From Pseudofrankia sp. DC12 (GTDB lineage: Bacteria; Actinomycetota; Actinomycetes; Frankiales; Frankiaceae), in the NCBI RefSeq assembly GCF_000966285.1, contig NZ_KQ031391.1:5270430-5334429 (forward strand): 64,000 nt of DNA, read 5' to 3'. The notes beneath the pieces are model-generated. The model saw nothing but the letters and a program-made list of their open reading frames with translations. It did no database searches and was not told the origin of the DNA. The translations under genes and the position numbers were made by a program. This document shows positions 50,860 to 59,631 of the stretch, piece by piece. Each line of letters opens with the position of its first letter. The stretch's first letter is position 1.

Positions 50860-52848
50860 ATGAGCGTGACCCTGCCGAAGGGCGGCAACCTGCGGCTGAC
50901 CGACGCCGCCCCGGGCATCGAACAGGTCCGCGTCGAGCTCGGCTGGCGCGACCAGCCCGGCGGCGCGGCCGCCCTGGAGGTGGACGGCGTCATCGTCGTC
51001 GACCAGTCCGGCACGGACGGCGGCTCGCCTGGGGTGCTGCTCGCCCACCAGACGCCGAACCCGGCGGAGGGCGTGGCCACCAGGGCGACCGCCGGCCATG
51101 CCGACGTCGTCGACGTGGAGACGCTCGTCGTCACCCTGGCCGCGATCCCGCCAGCAGTCGCCCGCCTGCGGCTCGGCGCGGCCATCTTCGACGCCGCCGC
51201 CCGGCGGCAGACGTTCCGGCTGGTGGGCGGCCCCTACATCCGGGTGCTGAACCAAGCCGACGGCGTCGAGATCGCCCGGCACGACGTCACCCCGGAGACC
51301 GGCCGGGAGACCGCGATGGTCTTCGGCGAGCTCTACCGTCACGCCGGGACCTGGAAGTTCCGCGCCGTCGGGCAGGGCTACACCAACGGTCTGCCGGGCC
51401 TGGCCGAGAACGGGCACGAGGTCGCCGCCGCCCGTCCGGCCGACGTCGCGGCATTCGTGACCCGGTCGTCGCCGACCCGGTCCCGGCGCAAGGTCGCAGA
51501 CCATCTGCACCCGCCGCCGCACGCCGCGCCGGCTGCTGTTCCGGCGCGGCCCGGGCCGGCGGGGCAGACGGCGGGCGGTCACCAGCCCCGGCCGGCCGTG
51601 ACCGCGCGGTCAGGCGAGCGAGGCCCGGTGTTCTCCCGCCCACCGGTGACGCCGCGCCCGCCGGCCGCGCCGCCCCGGCCCGTCCCGCCCGCGCCGGCCA
51701 GGCCGGCGCCACCGCCCGCGCCGACCTCTCGGCCAGCCGCGCCTGCGCCGGCGAGGCCGGCGCCACCGCCCGCGCCGACCGCTCAGCCTGGGCCGCCCGC
51801 GGCGGGCCGGCCGGCGGCCGGGTCACCGCTCGACCTGGACGAGGCCAGCCCGCTGCCCGCCGGGCCCTCCTCGCCGGGAGGTCGTTCCGCGCTCGACCTG
51901 GGTGGCAGCGCGCAGGCGCCACCACCGGCCGTCGGTCGGCCCGCTGGGGGCCGCTCGTCACTCGACCTCGACGATGAGACCGCTGGCGGGTCGCCCGCGG
52001 CTGGGCAGGCGCCTTCCCCGGGCAGCGGCGCGTCGCTGGATCTTGGCAGCGGCTCCTACGCCGCAGGGCCGGGCGCGGGTCAGGCGCCCGGGCACTCGGC
52101 GCTCGACCTCGGTGGCCGGCCGGCAGCTGGTGGCCAGCCGGGAGGCGGTGGCCAGCCGGGAGCGGCCGGCTCGGGCCGATCGGCGGGCGACGGGCCGCGC
52201 GCCGTGGTCTTCGGTGAGCGTTCGGCCCGTTACCGGCAGCGGCTCGAACATGTCACCGTGCTCGATGAGGGCCACCCCGCGACCGCCTGGACCGCCGAGA
52301 AACGCGGCTCGGGCTCGCTTACCGTCACGCTGCGCTGGACCGCGCTGACCACCAGGACCGGGCTGCCGCGCCCGAGCGACCTTCAGCTCGGCTGCCTGTG
52401 GCAGTCGCTCGACGGCAGCTCCGGCGTTCTGCAGACCCTCGGCGGCGCCACCAGCGCGCCCGGCTCCGGCGTGTCCGGCCGCCAGGTCCTGGCCCTCACC
52501 CCGCGCGACGAGCACGAGGGCCAGACGACGTTCGTCGACCTGCACGCGCTGGCCACGTTCAAGCGGTTCTTCGCCTTCGCCTACGGGCTGCACGGAGCGC
52601 CGGAATGGGACCTGCTGCGGCCGGTCCTCACCGTCGGCGCGCGCACCGGCGAGAACCTCGAGATTCGCCTCGGTGCGGCGCCGGCCGGGTCGCGGACCTG
52701 CGTCGTCGCGTCCTTCCACGTCGCCCAGGACGACCTGGTCATCCGGCGAGAGGATGAGTTCCTGGCTGGGCCGCAGGCGGAGGCCGCACTGCGCTACGGC
52801 TGGTCGCTCGACTGGAACCCCGACGGAATGAGCCTCCGCGACCGGTGA
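50860..52848 (+). CDS. TerD-family protein with long linker and second TerD-like domain
   Basis: A protein of 662 aa. Residues 1-185 are a TerD domain (MSVTLPKGGNLRLTD; LEVDGVIVVDQSGTDGGS; LRLGAAIFDAAAR; ETAMVFGELYRHAGTWKFRAVGQGY). A linker of about 250 residues is Pro/Ala/Gly rich and contains five copies of an LDL motif (SPLDLDE, SALDLGG, SSLDLDD, ASLDLGS, SALDLGG). The last 200 residues form a second, TerA-like domain (GSLTVTLRWTAL, DLQLGCLWQSLDG, TFVDLHALATFKRFFAFAYG). ATG 50860 was chosen because TerD proteins begin there; GTG 50782 is the other option. TerD domains bind calcium; the role in the cluster is stress- or envelope-related. Confidence 0.88.
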   Translation: MSVTLPKGGNLRLTDAAPGIEQVRVELGWRDQPGGAAALEVDGVIVVDQSGTDGGSPGVLLAHQTPNPAEGVATRATAGHADVVDVETLVVTLAAIPPAVARLRLGAAIFDAAARRQTFRLVGGPYIRVLNQADGVEIARHDVTPETGRETAMVFGELYRHAGTWKFRAVGQGYTNGLPGLAENGHEVAAARPADVAAFVTRSSPTRSRRKVADHLHPPPHAAPAAVPARPGPAGQTAGGHQPRPAVTARSGERGPVFSRPPVTPRPPAAPPRPVPPAPARPAPPPAPTSRPAAPAPARPAPPPAPTAQPGPPAAGRPAAGSPLDLDEASPLPAGPSSPGGRSALDLGGSAQAPPPAVGRPAGGRSSLDLDDETAGGSPAAGQAPSPGSGASLDLGSGSYAAGPGAGQAPGHSALDLGGRPAAGGQPGGGGQPGAAGSGRSAGDGPRAVVFGERSARYRQRLEHVTVLDEGHPATAWTAEKRGSGSLTVTLRWTALTTRTGLPRPSDLQLGCLWQSLDGSSGVLQTLGGATSAPGSGVSGRQVLALTPRDEHEGQTTFVDLHALATFKRFFAFAYGLHGAPEWDLLRPVLTVGARTGENLEIRLGAAPAGSRTCVVASFHVAQDDLVIRREDEFLAGPQAEAALRYGWSLDWNPDGMSLRDR

Positions 52849-52972
52849 CGCAGCCCACGCCGCGGCAGCGGGCCCGGCCTGGACCGTCGCAGCGGGCGCG
52901 CGGTCCGCACGCCGGGCGAGGCGAACCCCGACCACGGCACATGACTGGGCTGGGGCTGCTTGGCGCAGGCTC

Positions 52973-53638
52973 CTACTCAGCCGCCTCCGAGGCGCCGTAG
53001 GCGACGACGGAGAGGAAGCGGATTGGTAGGGAGATCAGCTCCTGCGGGCCGTGGACGCCCTCGCCGTCGAGCTGGAGGGCGTCCCCAGGGCGAAGCGTGT
53101 AGCTGGAGCCACCGTGGCTGTAGACCATCTCGCCGTCGAGCATGTAGAGCAGCTCGGTGCCGGCGTGCTGGAACAGGGGGAAGGTCTCGCTGCGCTCGGT
53201 GAGGGTGACCAGGTGGGCCTCCATCCGCTTGTGCGGGCCGCGCAGGCCGCCGAGCAACGTGTAGTCGTGGCCGATCCGGGTGCCGCGGGCGACGATCCTG
53301 CCGCCCGCGCCGGCCGGGGTGAAGACGGCCTCACGCTGGTCGTCGGCGCCGCGGAACAGCGCGGTGACCGGCACGTCGAGGGCGTCGGCCAGCCGGGCGA
53401 GCGTGGTCAGGCTGCAGCTGGTGTTCGCGTTCTCGATCTTGGAGAGCATGGGCTTGGAGATGCCGCTGCGGGTGGCGAACTCGGCGAGCGTGAGCCCGGC
53501 GGCCTGGCGCAGCCGGCGCACCTGGGCCGCGATGAGCCGTTCGAGCCGGCCCTCCTGGGACGGGGCGGCGTCGACCTCCCGGGCCGCCGGGCCCGCCGCC
53601 GGCTGCGCGGCCAGATCCGCTGGCTCGTCGTCACGCAC
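52973..53638 (-). CDS. XRE-family regulator with cupin domain
   Basis: A 221-aa regulator. The HTH occupies about residues 35-95 (RRLRQAAGLTLAEFATRSGISKPMLSKIENANTSCSLTTLARLADAL), and a C-terminal cupin about 130-215 (HAGTELLYMLDGEMVYSHGGSSYTLRPGDALQLDGEGVHGP). This is the PuuR/SutR-like design that senses small amines or amino acids. GTG 53638 is the start. It is the last gene of the minus-strand amine operon and probably regulates it. Confidence 0.9.
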   Translation of the reverse strand: MRDDEPADLAAQPAAGPAAREVDAAPSQEGRLERLIAAQVRRLRQAAGLTLAEFATRSGISKPMLSKIENANTSCSLTTLARLADALDVPVTALFRGADDQREAVFTPAGAGGRIVARGTRIGHDYTLLGGLRGPHKRMEAHLVTLTERSETFPLFQHAGTELLYMLDGEMVYSHGGSSYTLRPGDALQLDGEGVHGPQELISLPIRFLSVVAYGASEAAE

Positions 53639-53752
53639 GCTGGCCGTCCATGATCGAAGGATAGGTGCCCACGGCCAGTCGAGGCCGGTCGTCAGCCTGG
53701 GCGGGCCCCCGGGCAGATCCGGGACGCCGTGGGGCAGGTGCGAGCGGGTGGG

Positions 53753-54940
53753 TCAGCGCATCTCACCCGCGCCGACGTAGGGGTGCGGACTGCGCAACAG
53801 GTCGTTCTCGGCGAAGCGGGTGAACCGGAAGTCGGACTCGGGAATCCGCGGGTCGTGGCTGCGGCCGTCGACGACCAGGTCCGCGACCAGCCGCCCGACC
53901 GCGGGAGAGATCTTGAACCCGTGGCCGCTGAAGCCAGCCGCGATGACCAGCCCGTCGAAAGGGCCCATCGAGATCACCGGGTTGAAGTCGGGGGTGACGT
54001 CGTAGCAGCCGGCGTAGCTGCTGGCGACGCCCGCGCCCGCCAGGCCCGGGAACCGGTGGGTCATCTTGGCGGCGGCCCGTTCCAGGCACGCCTCGGTCGC
54101 CTGGTTGGAGTACGTGTCCGGGTCCGCGGGAGACGGCTCGGACAGGTCGCTGTTGCCGAACAGGATCTCCCCGGAGGCCTCCGGCCGGACGTACTGGAGG
54201 GACACCAGGTCGGAGAAGACGGGCACGCTGCCGAGGCCGGCGCCCGGGTCGACCAGGACGATCTCCTCCCGGTGGACCGTGATCGGCAGGTCGATCCCTT
54301 GCGCCGCCAGGAGCGGGACGGACCAGGGCCCGGCCGAGAGCACGACGGCGCCGGCCCCGATCGCCGAGCCGTCCGCCAGCCGCACGCCGGTCGCCCGGCC
54401 GTCGGCGACGAGGATCTCCGTCACCGGGCAGTCCTGCCGCACGGTCACCCCGGCCCGCCGCGCCGCCGCCGCGTAGGCCTGCGCGGTGGAATACGCGTCG
54501 CCGTACCCACCGCGCCGCTCCCAGGCGAACGCGGCGAAGTCGTCGAGCCGGGCCGCCGGCCACAGCCGGGCGACCTCGCTCGCGTCGATCTCCTCGGTGT
54601 CGACGCCGACCGCGCGCTGCGCGGCGAGGCTGGCCCGCAGCGCGCTGACATTGGTCTCGCCGACACCGACGACGTAGCCGGTCTGGTGGAAGCCGATCTC
54701 GGTGCCGAGCAGCTCGGCGGCGTTCTCGAACAGCTCCAGGCTGTCCGCCGCCATCGCGGCCAGCGACGAGACCCCGTAGTGGCAGCGCACGATCCCGCTG
54801 GACTTCCCCGTGCCGCCGGAGCCGACCGTGGCGCGCTCGCACACGACGACGTCGGTGACGCCCTGGCGGGTCAGGTTCCAGGCCGCCGACGTGCCCTCCA
54901 GCCCACCGCCGACGATGACGACGTCCGCCGTCAAGGTCAC
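53753..54940 (-). CDS. FAD-dependent amine oxidoreductase (DAO / sarcosine oxidase-like)
   Basis: A 395-aa flavoprotein. The dinucleotide-binding motif is DVVIVGGGLEGTSAAWNL at residues 6-23, then GSGGTGKSSGIVRCHYG, a typical FAD-contact region, DFNPVISMGPFDGLVIAAGFSGHGFKISPAVGR near the C-terminus. It would oxidise an N-methyl or secondary amine such as sarcosine or N-methylglutamate. GTG 54940 overlaps the upstream stop codon (GTGA). The gene follows the glutamate-synthase-like gene and is a plausible catabolic partner. Confidence 0.9.
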   Translation of the reverse strand: MTLTADVVIVGGGLEGTSAAWNLTRQGVTDVVVCERATVGSGGTGKSSGIVRCHYGVSSLAAMAADSLELFENAAELLGTEIGFHQTGYVVGVGETNVSALRASLAAQRAVGVDTEEIDASEVARLWPAARLDDFAAFAWERRGGYGDAYSTAQAYAAAARRAGVTVRQDCPVTEILVADGRATGVRLADGSAIGAGAVVLSAGPWSVPLLAAQGIDLPITVHREEIVLVDPGAGLGSVPVFSDLVSLQYVRPEASGEILFGNSDLSEPSPADPDTYSNQATEACLERAAAKMTHRFPGLAGAGVASSYAGCYDVTPDFNPVISMGPFDGLVIAAGFSGHGFKISPAVGRLVADLVVDGRSHDPRIPESDFRFTRFAENDLLRSPHPYVGAGEMR

Positions 54941-56394
54941 CGGCCCTGCCCGGGAATCCAGTCGGTGCCGGCGAGCGGGACCCGGGCCATCGCGGCGGCC
55001 TCGATGGTGAGGGCGACGAGGTCCTCGGGCTCCAGGTTGCGCAGGTGCGACTTGCCGCAGGCCCGCGCGATGGCCTGGGCCTCCATCGTCAGGACCCGCA
55101 GGTAGTTGGCGATCCGCCGCCCGCCGTCGACCGGGTCGAGGCGGCTGGCGAGCTCCGGGTCCTGGGTGGTGATGCCGGCCGGGTCGCGGCCGTCCTGGTA
55201 GTCGTCGTAGAACCCGGCCGCCGAGCCGAGCGCCGCGTACTCGTCGGCGTGACGCGGATCGTTGTCGCCGAGCGCGATCAGTGCCGCGGTGCCGATCGCC
55301 ACCGCGTCCGCGCCGAGCGCCATCGCCTTGGCGACGTCGGCCCCGGTCCGGATCCCGCCGGAGACGACGAGCTGGACCTTGCGGTGCAGGCCCAGCTCCT
55401 GGAGGGCCTGGACGGCCTGCGGGATCGCGGCCAGCGTCGGGAGTCCGACGTGCTCGATGAAGACGTCCTGGGTCGCGGCGGTCCCGCCCTGCATGCCGTC
55501 GACGACGACCACGTCGGCGCCGGCCGCGACCGCGAGCTTCACGTCGTAGTAGGTGCGTGATCCGCCGATCTTGATGTAGATCGGCTTCTCCCAGTCGGTG
55601 ATCTCGCGCAGTTCGAGGATCTTGATGGTGAGGTCGTCGGGCCCGGTCCAGTCGGGGTGGCGGCTGGCCGAGCGCTGGTCGATCCCGGGCGGCAGGGTCC
55701 GCATCCCGGCGACCCGGTCGGAGATCTTCTGGCCGAGCAGCATGCCGCCGCCGCCCGGCTTCGCGCCCTGGCCGAGCACGACCTCGATCGCGTCGGCCCG
55801 GCGCAGGTCGGCCGGGTTCATGCCGTACCGGGACGGCAGGTACTGGTAGACGAGGTGCTTGGACTGGCCACGTTCCTCGGGCGTCATCCCGCCGTCGCCG
55901 GTGGTGGTGGAGGTGCCGATCTCGGACGCGCCCCGGCCCAGGGCCTCCTTGGCCTGCGCGGACAGCGCGCCGAAGCTCATCCCGGCGATCGTCACCGGGA
56001 TCGCCAGCCGCAAGGGGTACCGGGCGTTGCGGTCGCCGAGGATGACGTCGGTGCCGCACCTCTCGCGGTAGCCCTCCAGCGGATAGCGGGACATCGACGA
56101 GCCGAGGAAGAGCAGGTCGTCGAAATGGGGGAGCCGGCGCTTGGCGCCCCCGCCCCGGATGTCGTAGACCCCGGTCGCCGCGGCGCGCTGGATGCCGGCG
56201 ATCGTGGCCCGGTCGAAGGTGTAGGACTCCCGCAGGCCGAGCGAGGCCGGGTCCGGCCCGCGACCGCCCGTAGCCCGCCTGGGCCCGTACGTGGCCTCTG
56301 GCGACGCCGGCCCGTCTGTGGCCTCAAGCGACTCGGGCCCGCTTGTGGCCTCAGGTGACTCGGGCCCGTTCGTGGCCTCAGGTGACGCTGCCAT
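54937..56394 (-). CDS. Glutamate synthase-like FMN protein (GlxD / MgsC type)
   Basis: A 485-aa protein with the FMN-binding glutamate synthase central domain alone: LRLAIPVTIAGMSFGALSAQAKEALGRGA, GDGGMTPEERGQSKHLVYQYLPSRYG, the long GQGAKPGGGGMLLGQKIS loop, IKIGGSRTYYDVKLAVAAGADVVVVDGMQGGTAAT and VVSGGIRTGADVAKAMALGADAVAIGTAAL. Residues 4-39 are four 9-residue repeats of the form SPEATxGPx, unusual for the family. ATG 56394 has AGGAGCG upstream, overlapping the previous stop region. It takes ammonia from the amidotransferase partner and transfers it to an acceptor such as 2-oxoglutarate. Confidence 0.92.
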   Translation of the reverse strand: MAASPEATNGPESPEATSGPESLEATDGPASPEATYGPRRATGGRGPDPASLGLRESYTFDRATIAGIQRAAATGVYDIRGGGAKRRLPHFDDLLFLGSSMSRYPLEGYRERCGTDVILGDRNARYPLRLAIPVTIAGMSFGALSAQAKEALGRGASEIGTSTTTGDGGMTPEERGQSKHLVYQYLPSRYGMNPADLRRADAIEVVLGQGAKPGGGGMLLGQKISDRVAGMRTLPPGIDQRSASRHPDWTGPDDLTIKILELREITDWEKPIYIKIGGSRTYYDVKLAVAAGADVVVVDGMQGGTAATQDVFIEHVGLPTLAAIPQAVQALQELGLHRKVQLVVSGGIRTGADVAKAMALGADAVAIGTAALIALGDNDPRHADEYAALGSAAGFYDDYQDGRDPAGITTQDPELASRLDPVDGGRRIANYLRVLTMEAQAIARACGKSHLRNLEPEDLVALTIEAAAMARVPLAGTDWIPGQGR

Positions 56395-56403
56395 GGAACG
56401 CTC

Positions 56404-57300
56404 CTAGTAGGCGGCCGAGTTGCCCGCGGCGAAGTGGTAGAGCCCACGGGCGGAGCCGAAGCGGCGGAACCGTTCGGGCGCGAGCTCACCGGCCGGCTCG
56501 ATGCCGGCGGCCAGGAGCAGCGCGGCCAGCTCCGCCACGTGCTCGGCGCGCAGCTCCTTCTCGACGCAGTCCGCCCCGAGGGAGCCGACCTTGCCGCGCA
56601 CGTAGATCCGCGCCTCGTAGATCGAGTCGCCGAGGCCGTCGCCCGCGTCGCCGCAGACGACGAGTCGCCCGGCCTGCGCCATGAACGCGCTCATCGGGCC
56701 GATGTCGCCGCCGACGACGATGTCGACACCCTTCATCGAGATCCCGCAGCGCATCGAGGCGGAGCCCTCGATCACCAGCAGGCCGCCGTGCCCGGTCGCG
56801 CCGGCCGACTGCGACGCGTCGCCGCGGACCCGCACGACGCCGGACATCATGTTCTCGGCGACGCCGGTGCCGACGTTGCCGTGCACGGTGATCGTCGCGC
56901 CGTCGTTCATGCCGGCGCAGTAGTAGCCGGCATGGCCTCGCACGTCGATCGCCAACGGCGCGTGCACCCCGGCGGCGATCGCGTGCGCCCCCTGCGGACG
57001 CAAGACCTCATAGCACCGCGCCGTCGGAGCGTGCAGCTCGCTGTTCAGCTCCCGCAGCGGGCTCGTGGCGAGATCGAACGTGACGGTCCCGGTGTCGCCG
57101 ACGACCGGACCGCTCGGTGTCTCTGCTTCGCTCCGTCGACCGCGAGCTACGGCCTCGTCCTCGTCCCTCGGACAAGACCTCCGCTCGCGATCTCCTCCGC
57201 TCGGTGTCTCTGCTTCGCTCCGTCGACCGCGAGCTACGGCCTCGTCCTCGTCCCTCGGACAAGACCTCCGCTCGCGATCTCCTCCGCTCAGCGGCGCCAT
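56404..57300 (-). CDS. GXGXG-domain protein (glutamate synthase C-terminal domain; GlxC / MgsB type)
   Basis: Residues about 68-298 are a right-handed helix of GXGXG repeats: GYYCAGMNDGATITVHGNVGTGVAENMMSGVVRVRGDASQS, GLLVIEGSASMRCGISMKGVDIVVGGD and DAGDGLGDSIYEARIYVRGKVGSLG. It is the scaffold subunit between amidotransferase and FMN subunit. Residues 1-65 are unusual: they are encoded by two tandem 87-bp repeats (57112-57285), giving two copies of GGDRERRSCPRDEDEAVARG. ATG 57300 is the only start upstream of TFDLATSPLRELN, and lies inside the last codons of the amidotransferase gene. Confidence 0.85.
   Translation of the reverse strand: MAPLSGGDRERRSCPRDEDEAVARGRRSEAETPSGGDRERRSCPRDEDEAVARGRRSEAETPSGPVVGDTGTVTFDLATSPLRELNSELHAPTARCYEVLRPQGAHAIAAGVHAPLAIDVRGHAGYYCAGMNDGATITVHGNVGTGVAENMMSGVVRVRGDASQSAGATGHGGLLVIEGSASMRCGISMKGVDIVVGGDIGPMSAFMAQAGRLVVCGDAGDGLGDSIYEARIYVRGKVGSLGADCVEKELRAEHVAELAALLLAAGIEPAGELAPERFRRFGSARGLYHFAAGNSAAY
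57112..57285. repeat. Two perfect tandem copies of an 87-bp repeat in the glxC-like gene
   Basis: Copies 57112-57198 and 57199-57285 are identical. The unit begins GCTCGGTGTCTCTGCTTCGC on the plus strand. 87 is a multiple of three, so the frame of the minus-strand gene stays open and the repeat encodes 29 residues twice. It lies directly after the start codon region. Confidence 0.95.
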
Positions 57301-58208
57301 GCGTAGACCCTTTCGGGCTCGGGCTCGTAGATCCGGGCGGTGTCGATGCCGGGGAGGTCGGCCAGGGCTCGGAACTCCGACGCCATCGCGACCCAGGCGC
57401 CGGTCTCGGCGATGATCGCGGGCTTGCAGGCGATGGCGTCGCGCACGACCGCGAAGCCGTCGTCGCTGGTGACGAGCAGGGTGTAGAAACCGTCGAACCG
57501 GTCGCAGAGCAGGCGCAGCGCCTTGTCCAGATCGTCGCCGTCGGCGAGCCGGGCCGCGACGAACCTGGCGCCGACCTCGGAGTCGTTCTCCGAGTCGAAC
57601 TGGACGCCCTCGGCGATCAGCTCCCGGCGGATCGTCGCGTGGTTGGCGAAGGAGCCGTTGTGCACGAGGCACTGGTCCGGGCCGACCGAGAACGGGTGGC
57701 AGCCTTCCGGCACCACGGCGGACTCGGTGGCCATCCGGGTGTGCGCGAGGCCCTGCCAGCCCTGGGCGTTCGCCAGGTCGTAGGTGGCGGCGAGCTTCCT
57801 GGGGCTCCCGATGCCCTTGTAGACGGTGAGGTCCCGGCCCACCCCGACGATGAGGGCCGCGGGGGCGGACCGGCGGACCGCGTCTTCGAGCACGTCGTGG
57901 GCGACGGGAGCGGCGAGGACGGTGGTTGCCCCGGCCGCCGTCACGAGGATCTCCGGGGTGCCTGGCAACGCGGCTCGCACGGCGGCTTCGAGGCCCGCCC
58001 GGGCCGGATCGGAGGGCTGGCCGCCGCCCGGCAGCAGCACCGACACGGCGGTGTGGCCCGCCGGGCAGCGGCGGCGGTCACCGTAGACGGCGACGCCGGC
58101 CGAGTCGGGGCCACGCTCGGCGACCTGGCCCAGCATGGTCTCCAGCAGGCGGCCGAGCTGGGGATACAGCTCCGGGTCGCGCAGATGAAGCCCGACGATC
58201 CCGCACAC
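57288..58208 (-). CDS. Class II glutamine amidotransferase (GlxB / MgsA type)
   Basis: A 306-aa Ntn-type glutaminase. Cys2 after the initiator (MCGIVGLHL) is the nucleophile; AERGPDSAGVAVYG, LAHTRMATES, HPFSVGPDQCLVHNGSFANH and the DSEVGARFVA region complete the glutamine site. It releases ammonia from glutamine for the FMN subunit. GTG 58208 is the start. The last codons overlap the start of the next gene by 13 bp. Confidence 0.93.
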   Translation of the reverse strand: MCGIVGLHLRDPELYPQLGRLLETMLGQVAERGPDSAGVAVYGDRRRCPAGHTAVSVLLPGGGQPSDPARAGLEAAVRAALPGTPEILVTAAGATTVLAAPVAHDVLEDAVRRSAPAALIVGVGRDLTVYKGIGSPRKLAATYDLANAQGWQGLAHTRMATESAVVPEGCHPFSVGPDQCLVHNGSFANHATIRRELIAEGVQFDSENDSEVGARFVAARLADGDDLDKALRLLCDRFDGFYTLLVTSDDGFAVVRDAIACKPAIIAETGAWVAMASEFRALADLPGIDTARIYEPEPERVYAWRR

Positions 58209-58266
58209 GGGCCCGCTCTCCCTTCGATGGTCAGCGTTCCGCCGGTCTCGGCGGTCAGCGGGGGGT

Positions 58267-59631
58267 TCAGAAGGCGGTCAGGTAGCGGTCGTGCTCCCAG
58301 GCGCCGACGTGAGAGTGCCACTCGAAGAACTCGGCCCGCTTGAGGGCCGCGAAGTAGTCGGCGACGCCGGGCCCGGCGGCGTCCAGCCCGGCGGTGACGA
58401 CCGGGTCGGCGCCCAGCGCCTCCACCGCGTGCAGCAGGGTCGGCGGCAGGTCCGGCCGGGCCGGGCCGCCGTCGCCGGGCAGGCCCGGGTCCAGCGCCCG
58501 CTCGACACCGTCGAGCCCGGCGGCGAGCACCGCGGCCAGCGCGAGGTAGGGGTTCGCGGAGCCGTCGCCGCCGCGCAGCTCGATGCGGTCGCGGTCCGGG
58601 ATCCGCACGTAGTGGGTGCGGTCGTTGCCGCCGTAGGTGGCTCGGCGCGGCGACCAGGTCGCGCCCGAGCGGGTCGACGTGGCGCCGGTGCGCTTGTAGG
58701 AGTTGACCGTCGGCGCGAGCACCGCCTGCAGGGCCGGCGCGTGCTCCAGGATGCCGGCGAGGAAGCGGTGGGCCACGTCGGACAGGCCGAACGGCGCGGC
58801 GGGGTCGCCGGCCGGGAACAGCGGTGTGCCCGCGTGCCACAGCGACAGGTGCAGGTGCATCCCGGAGCCGGTCCGGTCGGCGAACGGCTTGGGCATGTAC
58901 GTCGCCGTCATGGCGCGCCGCTCGGCCAGCACCGAGATCAGGTATCGGGCTGTGATGACGCGGTCGGCGGTGGTCAGCGCGTCGGCATAGGCGAAGTTCT
59001 GCTCGAACTGGCCGTTGGCGTCCTCGTGGTCGTTGGCGTAGTTCGACCAGCCGAGCGTGTTCATCGCCGTCGACACCTCGGTGAGGTGGTCGTACATCCG
59101 GGTCAGGCCCCGCGCGTCGTAACAGGGGCGGGCCGCGACGTCGAGCGGGTCGGCCAGCCGCAGCACGCCGTCCGCGCCCCGGTCGACGAGGAAGTACTCG
59201 ATCTCCGCGCCCGCGAACAGCTCCAGGCGCCGTTCGTGGGCGGCGGCGAGCAGCGACTTGAGGATCACCCGCGGCGCGTAGTGCCAGGGCCGCCCCTCGA
59301 CGTGCGGGTCGCAGTGCACCAGGGCGAGGCCCTCCCTGACCCAGGGCAGCGGGGCGTAACTGGCCGGGTCCGGGATGGCCATCAGGTCGGGGTCGGACGG
59401 CTGCTGGCCGATCGCCCCCACCGCGTAGCCGGCGAACCCGACGCCGTCCGTGACCAGCGCGTCGACCGCCTCGATCGGTACGAGCTTGGCGCACGGCTTG
59501 CCGACGAGGTCGACGAACATCGCGAGGATGAACCGGATCCCGTCCGCGCGGGCACGCTCGGCGAGATCGGTCCTGGCGGGCGTGGCCGCGCCGCTGGGGT
59601 CGGTGAGGGGGGCGCTTCCGTCGATCGTCAC
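58267..59631 (-). CDS. Glutamine synthetase-like ligase, type III (GlnT / gamma-glutamylmethylamide synthetase-like)
   Basis: A 454-aa GS-fold ligase: ADGIRFILAMFVDLVGKPCAKLVP at the start, GAEIEYFLVD (metal-binding Glu), NYANDHEDANGQFEQNFAYADAL, KPFADRTGSGMHLHLSLW, NSYKRTGATSTRSGATWSPRRATYGG and ELRGGDGSANPYLALAAVLAAGLDG. Such proteins ligate glutamate to ammonia or methylamine. GTG 59631 has GGAG six bases upstream; a longer frame to 59727 is less likely. First gene of the operon that continues with the amidotransferase, GXGXG and FMN subunits. Confidence 0.9.
   Translation of the reverse strand: MTIDGSAPLTDPSGAATPARTDLAERARADGIRFILAMFVDLVGKPCAKLVPIEAVDALVTDGVGFAGYAVGAIGQQPSDPDLMAIPDPASYAPLPWVREGLALVHCDPHVEGRPWHYAPRVILKSLLAAAHERRLELFAGAEIEYFLVDRGADGVLRLADPLDVAARPCYDARGLTRMYDHLTEVSTAMNTLGWSNYANDHEDANGQFEQNFAYADALTTADRVITARYLISVLAERRAMTATYMPKPFADRTGSGMHLHLSLWHAGTPLFPAGDPAAPFGLSDVAHRFLAGILEHAPALQAVLAPTVNSYKRTGATSTRSGATWSPRRATYGGNDRTHYVRIPDRDRIELRGGDGSANPYLALAAVLAAGLDGVERALDPGLPGDGGPARPDLPPTLLHAVEALGADPVVTAGLDAAGPGVADYFAALKRAEFFEWHSHVGAWEHDRYLTAF

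Noticed and set aside
53753-56059. One long minus-strand frame joining the FAD oxidoreductase with upstream sequence
   Set aside because: The upstream two fifths are a shadow of the FMN glutamate-synthase-like gene in another frame; the oxidoreductase starts at GTG 54940.
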